Positions 1 through 9,000 of a stretch of 64,000 nt of DNA are shown in pieces. The notes under the pieces were generated by a model. It was not told where the DNA came from, did no database searches, and was given only the letters and a program-made list of their open reading frames with translations. Origin of the DNA: Verrucomicrobiota bacterium. GTDB taxonomy: Bacteria > Verrucomicrobiota > Verrucomicrobiia > Limisphaerales > UBA11358. Each line of letters opens with the position of its first letter. Position 1 is the first letter of the stretch. The stretch is taken from positions 1 through 64,000 of the forward strand of contig JAGWNY010000006.1 of assembly GCA_028872915.1 (NCBI GenBank), in the 5' to 3' direction. A program made the translations under genes and the position numbers.

Positions 1-3000
1 CCGTCCCCGCCAGATTGTCCGAACCGTCGTAATAATTCGTCGTGATCGTCCCCAATGGATCGCTGGAGCCGGTGAGCAGCCCGTCTTGATAACTCTCGCC
101 GGTGGCCCCGCCCAGAGCGTCGCGCGTGCCCGTCAACTCGCCCTGGCTGTCATAAGTGTTCACCGTCGCGTCCCCCAGCGCGTCCCAGTTCGTCAGCAAA
201 TCGCCGTTCGCGTCGTATGCAAACCCGTTCGTGTGCCCCAGCGCGTCCCTCGAGGCCAGCAGCCAGTCGTTCTCGTCATAAACGTAGTTGTTCGTCGCGT
301 AAGGCCGGCCGTCCAGCCACGAGATTTCGTTGGTCTTGTTGTTGTTCGCGTCGTAGGCCATCGTCGTTACATCCCCCGCCGCGTTCGTCTGCGCGATCAC
401 GTTGCCCCGCGCGTCATACACGTAAGTGTTCGTCCCCCCCAGCCGGTCAATCACCACCTCCATGTCGTTCGTCTGCTCATGCACGAATCGCGTCACGTTG
501 CCCTCCGCGTCCTGCACGCCCGTCAGCCGCCCAGCATCGTCGTAAAAATTCTTCGCCACACTCGTCCCGTCCGCGTTGAAAATCCCCGTGATGTAATGCG
601 GAAAAACCGCGTTCGTGTAGCCAAACGAATTCGTCACGTATGTCCCCAACCCCGCCCGATCCACCAGCCGCTCCACCGCAATCAGATTGTCCTGGCTGTC
701 GTAATCGTACTTTACCGCCGGCGGCCCGCTCGCGTCATCCGGATCCGCGATCGAACTGATCAGCCCCTCCGCGTTCCGGTTGAACACGATTGTCCGGCTC
801 GCGCGGTCCGGCGACACGTTTGTAATGCCGCCCGCGCCAATCTCGATCACGCTCCCGTTCCGTTCGTCAATGCTCGACAAATGCGGTCTGCCGTAGGCGT
901 GAACCTTGTACGCGTCAACGCCGTCCGTCGGCCACACATCGTGCGTCAGGAGGTCGTCGCGGCTGATATTATACGTGTTCCCATCCGTTGTCTTGAGCAC
1001 GAAACCAGGAAAGTCGTACGACTGCCACGGCATTCCAGGGTCGTATTTGGCGTCCGATACCCAGTAATACTCCCTGCTATTATCCCCGCCGCTAACGTCC
1101 AGCCCCAACGCCACCTGAAGCCGCGGGTTGTCCACGGGCGTCAGCGTCGCCGTCACCCCCGGCGCAGCCTGCCATTCCGGGTATGCCTGGAAGCCCTGGT
1201 CCAGCGGCGTCAGATAAAAGTAGAACGTCGTCCTTCGCCCATTCGGCAGCGTCAGCGTCACGTCCCAACTGCCGCCCGCCCGTTCGCTAAACGTCTGCCC
1301 CGGCGTGTCCCCTCCTCCGTCGGGCGAGTCCATAACGTCCTGCCGCTGCTCGTCAATCTGCACGTCCATGTCGTCCACCGCCAGCGTCCACCCATACCCC
1401 GTGTCGCCCCGGTCCGCGTCCAGCGAATTATACGTCCGCGTCACCGTCAGCGGTATCCCATTGACCGGTATCACCAAATCCTGCTGGCTGAAGCTGAACT
1501 GCCCCAGCTTCAAGCCCGATTCCAACCGGAACGGCACGTTCGTCTCCGTCGTCATAAAATCGCTCGTCGCCGTCAGGTCCAGCTCATAGACGCCATTTTG
1601 CAACGTCGAAAGATCGCAGTGGCCCAGCAAACCGTTGATGGACTCCCCAACACCAAGCGTCCCGTTCGTCAAATCTTCAATCACTGTCCCGTCTGCTGCG
1701 CAAAGCGACAAGTCCCAATCCCCCCCATAACCGGCCGTGTTCGTGATTTCGCCGTTCACGCTGAACATCCCGTCCTCGACGCCAACCATGTAAGTAAACG
1801 GCGCCGTCACCCCGTCCGCCGTCATGCTGTCAATCGTCGCCACCGGCGGCTGCCCCCCGCCGGAAGGCGGATTCACCGTGATGTCTATCGGCGCCGACGT
1901 GTTCTTCTGCCCAAAGGTGTCAATCGCCACGGCCGTGAAGGCAACGTTCGAGCCGTACGTCGCCGCCCACGCCAGCGGAAACGTCCCGCTTTCCGGCCCG
2001 TTCTCGCCATTGGTCACCGAACCGATCCACGTCGTGCCACGGTAAAACTCCACCCGCGCCATGTGGTTCGACGGAGCCACACAGGCCGTCAACGTGTCCG
2101 AATTCCCCGCCGTCACGGAATAACTGCTCGCCGTCAGCGTCGCTTGCGGCGCGTCCCCTCCGTTCACCGTCATATAAACCGTCGCCCATGCCGTCCCGCC
2201 GCTGCCATCGGAAATTTCATATCGGAATACGTCCGAACCCCGCTCGAAATACGGCGGCGTGTATTCAATTGCGGTCCCGCCGACCGCGATTGCGGCGCTG
2301 CCGTATTGCGGCTTCGTCACCGCGACAATCGTCAGCGGATCCCCATCGGGATCGCTGTCGTTGCTCAATACGTCCAGGACATTGTCGCTGCTGTTCATCG
2401 CCACCGTCTCGTAATCGTCCGCCGCCACCGGCGGTTGGTTCTGGTAAGGCGAAAGCACGTGAATGAAGACGGGCAGGCTCGTGACGATGTTCGAACTGGA
2501 TTCGGCGGCGATGGCCGTCAGCATATAATCCCCCGCCGGCGCGTTCTGCCAGTCCACCGTATAAGGCGGGCCTGTGAAGCTGCCCAGGTTCAGCGGCCCC
2601 TGCGGCGACTCCGCTTGGAGGATGATATTGGTGAACTCGATGCTTCCGTTCGTCTCCGCCGTCACTGTAATATCGGTGGGGGCAATGAAAGACGCGTTGT
2701 TTTGCGGCGACGTCAGTTGTATGGCCGGCCCCTCGCCGGAATTCACGGCGTTGCCGACGAGCGTCAACGCGTAGGATTGATTTTGCGCGGTCTCCTCCGT
2801 ATCCTCGGGGAGCGTGAGTTGTCCAATGGCCATCTCGTTGGAGGACGCGTTGAAGGTCAGTTGCATGGTCGTGGATCGGCCCGGCGGCACCTCAAAATTA
2901 CCAACGGAGGAAGGGGTGGCATCCGGAAACTGTGCCGAAAAATCGCCACATTCAAGTGAGTTGCCAAAATCAGCGTTTGTAACCCCGATGTTTTTTATCA

Positions 3001-6000
3001 ACAGGTTCAGCGTCACGGGAATATTGCTTTGCGTTGTCCCGAAACTCAGCGTGCCGCCATTCGGCACGTTCGTCCCGTCCAGCAGCACCTCAAATGGAGC
3101 GCCCATATATTCGCCGTAGCCGTTGGCGTCTGTCCAGGGTCCGCACGAGAGCGCCGCCGAATAAAAAAGGCCCGTGGAAATCACGCCGCTGTCCGTTCCG
3201 ACCGTCGTCACTTCCACCGTGTATTGCCCCGAATAAGGAAGGGTGAATGGCAGCGCATTGTCAATATTGACAATGCCAGGCGGCGTTTGCCGCTCCTGGG
3301 ACACATCCAATATGTCGTTCGTCGAATCTCTCAAGATTAAAAACAAGTCGCCGCTGCCGGAATTATTTGTATAGTTCACCGCAACCTGCTGATACTGCTG
3401 GCCCGTAAACGTATAATAATTCGCATAATGCGTTTCGCCCGCCACGATGGTCGTGTCCGTGGCGCTGTTCGTCGTCAGTTCGTCGTTGACGGGCACGCCG
3501 CAATCCAGCGGAGTCGGATTCGCAATGTTCGCGTTGTTCGTCACGTTCAGTTGAATCGTCACGTCGCCGTCGGATGTCAATCCGCCGTCGCTGGCCGTCA
3601 GCCGCAAAATATACGTTCCCGGTTGCGTAAAGCTGGCCGTTGCGTTCGTAATGGCCGTATTGTCAAACGTCACCGGCCCAGGCCCGCTCAATTCGATCCA
3701 TTGAACGCCCGGCAAATTCGTCACAACCCCGTCTTCCTTTACCATTCCCTGAAGCTGCACGGAATAAACGTTGCCGGCCGCGTTGGTTGGCAAGGGGGCA
3801 AACCGAAGGCACGCTAAAAAGTTCGTATCCGCAGGCGGCGTTTGCAGCCCGGCTTTAATGATATCATAAGCCTGTCCATCCCAGTGAACTCGCTGCAGCT
3901 CTTCCGGGCCGTAATTGTAATGCGGGTACGCTCTGGTCAGATAATCTCCTTCCTTCCCCTCAAACTGGGCCGCCGGCGCCATCCACAAGTTTGTGCCGTC
4001 GCAATAATATAGGTTTTCGCCCCTTGGAATGGTATCAACCTCCATGCCAGGCCCCTGGCCCCAAATCGTCCCTGAGGTCGTATCCATTTCATAGACAAAT
4101 CCGTTTTTATCCATTGACCAAAGATAAGCGGCTGTATCGCTATCAGATCCGAATTCAGACACTAAAATTTGGCCGGCCATTGGCCCATACTTCTGCTGAT
4201 CATCCGGGGCAACGGCGACTTCCCTGGAATCAAATTCACCCTCACCTGCGCCGCCCCCGGTAGCAAAAAGTCCCACGAATAATGCCTGGCCGTCCGAATT
4301 AATCCTCCATACGCTCCCATCCGCGCCATGAATGCAGATTGCGATCAGATCGCCTCCGAAGACTCCGGTGTCGTCATGACACATTGCGTGAATTGTGTCC
4401 GGCAGAACCACCCACGCATTCCCTTGATCTGCCACCGTTCCATCCGGCTCGATACGCATGATCTCCGAATTTGTGCTGACCGCGAAAATTTCTCCGTTGG
4501 TGAACCCTCCCAGATTGGTGTTGATAACGGCAAACGGAGGGGCCTGGGGAACTACGTAACCGGCCACATAATTTATCCAGTTGGCGGAGAAAAATTTTGT
4601 CGCCGGTCCGCCCGATCCCGGAATCGTGTCAAACTGAAAGCTTCCGTCACTGTTTGCGACCAGCGCAATAAAACCATTGGAAATGGCATAATAATCGAAT
4701 CCCACAATCGCCGCCCCGCCGGAAACGATATTTGTGATGTAAGGCGTCAAGGTGGCCAGCCCCGTCCAGTTCGTTGCCATCACATAGTTTGTGTCGGGTC
4801 CGGCGTTGACCGTCAGCGTCAGGTTCGTCAGCATGGTCACGCTCACGTCGCTGCTGGTCACGTACTGCGAATCGCTCGCCGACAGTTGCAAGACGTAAAC
4901 CCCCGTGGTGGAAAACGCCGCCGTCGTGACCGGCGAATTGGAATTTGCAAACGCAACGCTCGCCGACGGCGGACTGCTGATCACTGTCCACCACGTCGTC
5001 AATTCCCCCCCCACCGGCAGCCCGTCGTCCCATACCAGCCCCGCCAGTTGCACCGCATTGGGCAAGCGATTCGTCTGGTCCGAACCCGCGTCCACCAGCG
5101 GCGGCTGGTTCGTCGGCACAACCTGGATGCTCACCGGATACGATCGCCCCGCCAGTCCCGTGTTGTCCGTCGCCCGGGCCGTCAATGTATAGGCCCCGTT
5201 CGTCACGTTCCGCCACGTTATCGTGTAAGGCGACGTCCCGTTCGTGCTCCCCACCACGTTCGTTCCCTCGTAAAACGTCACGTTCGTAATCGTCGCCCCG
5301 TCAGCCACGGCCGTCGCGCTCATCCCTATGTTCGTCGAATCCAGCGGGTTAATCAGCACCGCCCCGTTCGCCGGACTCACAATGCTCACCGCCGGCAGGT
5401 TCCGCACCGTGTTCGTCACCGGCGCCGACCAGCCGCTGTTCGTGTTCGCGTCCATCGCCAGCGCCTCCAACACGTCCGTGCCGCCCGTCGGCGGCGTCCA
5501 GATCAACTGGTAATCGCCCTGCCCGTTGGTGGACGGCGCGTAGCCCAGCATGTGCCCGTTCACAAAAAATTCCACCCAACGCACGGACGCGCCGCTGTAT
5601 CCCGCCTGCGCCTGCGCGTCAATCGTCACGCTCGACCACGCCGGAAACGTCTGCCCAATCGGCGATACGATCTGCACCTCCGGCCCCAGCGTGAGCACCG
5701 TCACGCCCACCGCGCCCGACGTGTTCGTCAATCCGTAGCCGTCCGTCGCCACCGCCGTCAGCGAATCGGAGCCGGGCGGCGCGTTCGTCCAGTAATACGT
5801 GTAGCTGTTGTTGAGGCTCTGGACGCCTGTTCCAATGCGATTCGTTCCGTTGTAAAACACCACGCTGGCAATGCTGCTGTCCGCCGACGTCGCCGTCGCG
5901 TCCAGCAGGATGGATGAGCCGGCATCCAACGTCGCGCCGTTGGTCGGCGACGTAATCTGGACCTGTGGCAGCCGCCGCACGTGCACCTCGCATTCCGCCG

Positions 6001-9000
6001 TGTTGGTGGCAAATTCGTTGTCCACCCGCAGCCGGAATTGATACGTCCCGTTCGTCGTAAACGTCACCGTCGGCGTCAGCGAATTGGTGTCCGATATCGC
6101 CGCGTATCCCCCGTTCCCGCTCGTCACCCTCCAGAATATGTTCGTCACGCCCGTCACCGGCAGCCCGTCATCCGAAACGCTCCCGTTCAGCGTCGTGTTC
6201 GTGCTCGCGTCCCCCTCCGGCCAGACCAGCGTCTCATCCGGCCCCGCCGAAATCGCCGGAAGCTCCGCCATCATCACATAGACCACCGCCGACGTGCTCA
6301 CGCCCCCGCTGCAATCCCGCGCCACCGCCTCCAGGATGTTCGTGTCCGGCAGCGCGTTCGTCCACGCCAGCGCAAACCGCGTGTTCGCCCCCGGCACCGC
6401 CGTCCCCGCCAGCGTGAAATTCGTCCCGTAATTCGTGCCCGTCATGTAAAAAGCCACGTTCGTCACGTAGCTGTACGCGCTCGACGCCACCGCCCGAATC
6501 GAAATGTTCGTCCCGTACAGGTAAACTGCCTCGTTCGTCCAGCAACTGTTCGTCGGCGATATCATCGAAACCACAGGCCCCGGAGACGGCGGCCCGCTCC
6601 CCCCGCCCCACCCGTTCGTCGTTCCTCCACCCGTCAGGTTCACCGACAGCCACGCCCATGCGCTCATGTTCGTCCCCGCCGCGTTGCTCGCTTCCGCCGC
6701 GTAACCCCCCGCGTCCGACCCCTGCGCGTTCGCCAGCGCCAGCGACGCATTCGTCGCCCCGGCAATCGCCGTTCCATTCTTGAACCATTGATACGCCAGG
6801 TTGGCCGTCCCGATGGCTGAAATGCTGAACGTGGCATTGTCCCCCTGGGTTACCGTCAAACTCGCCGGTTGCTCCGTGATCCATGGCGGCACCAGCACGT
6901 TGAGCGCCGCGCTCGCGTTCGTGCTCCCCGCCACGTTCGTAATCGTCACGGAATACATTCCCGCGTCGTTCGTTTGAACCACCAATTTCGCGTAGCTGCT
7001 GTTCGTCGCGCCAGGGATGCAGTTCGTCACCAGGCTGTTCGTCAGCCACCACTGATAGAACAGCTTGTAGCCCGTCGCCGTCACGCTCAACGTCACGTCA
7101 TCCGCCTGCGTCGCCGTCAGCCCCGCCGGCGCCGTCACCACCCACGGATTCGTGATCACCGTCAGCGTTGCCGTCGAACTGCTCAGGCTCCCAAACAAAT
7201 TCGTCACCGTCGCCTTGTAGCCCCCCGCGTCCGTCCCCGCCACGTTCGTGATCGTCAGCGTCGCCGCGTTCGCGCCGCCGATGCGCCCCCCGTTCTGCAG
7301 CGCCACCCCGTTGCCATACCACTGATAAACCGGATACGTCCCAGTCGTCCCCACGTTGAAACTCACGTTCGTTCCCTGGATTGCCGTCTGGCTTTGCGGC
7401 GAACTCGTGATGCTCAGCGGTGTCGTCACTTCCAAAACCGCGTTGGAACTCGTTACCGATGCGTCCCCGTTGCTCACCACCACCGAGAAAAGCTCCCCGT
7501 CGGCCGACGCCTGCACAACCATATCCGTGTAGCCGGAGGCGTTCGCCCCGGAAATGTTCACCCCATCCAGCCGCCATTGATATGTAAATGGCCCGGCCCC
7601 CGCCGCAACCACAGAGAATGCCGCGTTCTGTCCCTGCGCCACGTTCGTCGTCTGCGGCTGCGAAAGAATCCCCAGGTCCCACGGCGTCTCCCCATTGTTC
7701 ACAATCCCATCCCCGTCCGGGTCCTCCAGATAATCCGCTATCCCGTCCCCGTTGCTGTCCAACGGATTCCCATTGGCGTCCGTCGCCACATAATGGTACC
7801 CAATGTCCACAATGGAGTTGGTTTCCGGCACTTGGCTGGTTTGGGTCGTGAAATGGTAAAGTCCAACCTTGTCCGCCGTCACGTCGCCCGCGTCAATCAG
7901 CGGGCTGCCCGACGGCAGATAAAAGCCCCCAAACCAACTGCTCTGCCAGTTGTAGTTTGTCACAATCACGTCGTGCGCGCCCTGAATGGGCAGTCGCGGC
8001 GCGTTCGTCACAAACGCATTGTAATCGCACGTTAATGCATTCGTGTCTATGCTGAAACTCGTGCCATCGAAGGCGCAGTCATAAATCCGCACCGTACACG
8101 GGGCCGAATTGCCAACGGTCAGCGGATTGAGGTTGTTTCCCCCTTCCACCGTGCAGTTCTCCATCTTCAGGCTCGGCGTGCCATACGTGTTGATCTGCGG
8201 CGGAAACCGGTAAAACAGGCAGTTCGTGTAGGTCACCGCGACATTATATCCGCCGTTGACTCCGTAAAATTCGCAGTCCTTCGCGTCCACCGCAAAATTG
8301 CCGCCCCACTGCCAATAAATCGCATCGTCAAAGTCCCGCGACGAGCATTTCGTGAATTGCATTACCAGATGCGGCGAACTGGCCGAGTACGAGTCGTCGG
8401 GATTGGAGTCGGTAAGGGCAAAACCGCCGCCCACCATCTGCCAGTTCCCATTTCCCCCCTCCTGCACCGTGTCATACCGCGCCAGCCAGCACGGTTCCGT
8501 CGCCGTCCCGTTGAACGCGGCCGTGACGTTTGTATAAAGCATGATGCCGTAGCACGGATACGTGCTCGTGTCATACCACCCCGCCGCCGTCCCAGCCGTA
8601 AACGTCAGATTGGTATAGGCGTTTACGCTGCTGAACACGTCATCCAGCGCGCAATAATGAAACCCCAAATCCGGCGCCGCGTTCGTGTCCCGCGGCACAT
8701 CGGGTGAAAAAGCCGTCGCCGTGGTAAAATTCGTGCCCGCATAAACCACCGGGGGATAGGTGGTCTTCGTGGCAATGTCCGCCAGCACGTCCGCTCCATC
8801 ATCAGTCCCCAGGCCTTTATTCCGAAACGTATTGTCCGCCAGGTAATAGCTCCCCGCGCCAACCGTCTCAAACGGCCAGTTGGAATCCGTGAACGTCGCC
8901 GTCCCAAACGTCGGGCTGTTGTAAAACCCGTTGTGATCGCCCGTCGCGGTGCTATATCCGTCCACGGCAACATTCGTCACGTTCGCCAGAATCGAATTGT

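Noticed and set aside
86-2959. 957-aa plus-strand ORF and the other plus-strand ORFs in 1-10840 (for example 4328-5917, 5981-6820, 6869-8035)
   Set aside because: Arg/Val/His/Pro-rich translations typical of the antisense of a GC-rich gene; they mirror the convincing minus-strand RHS/Ig protein.
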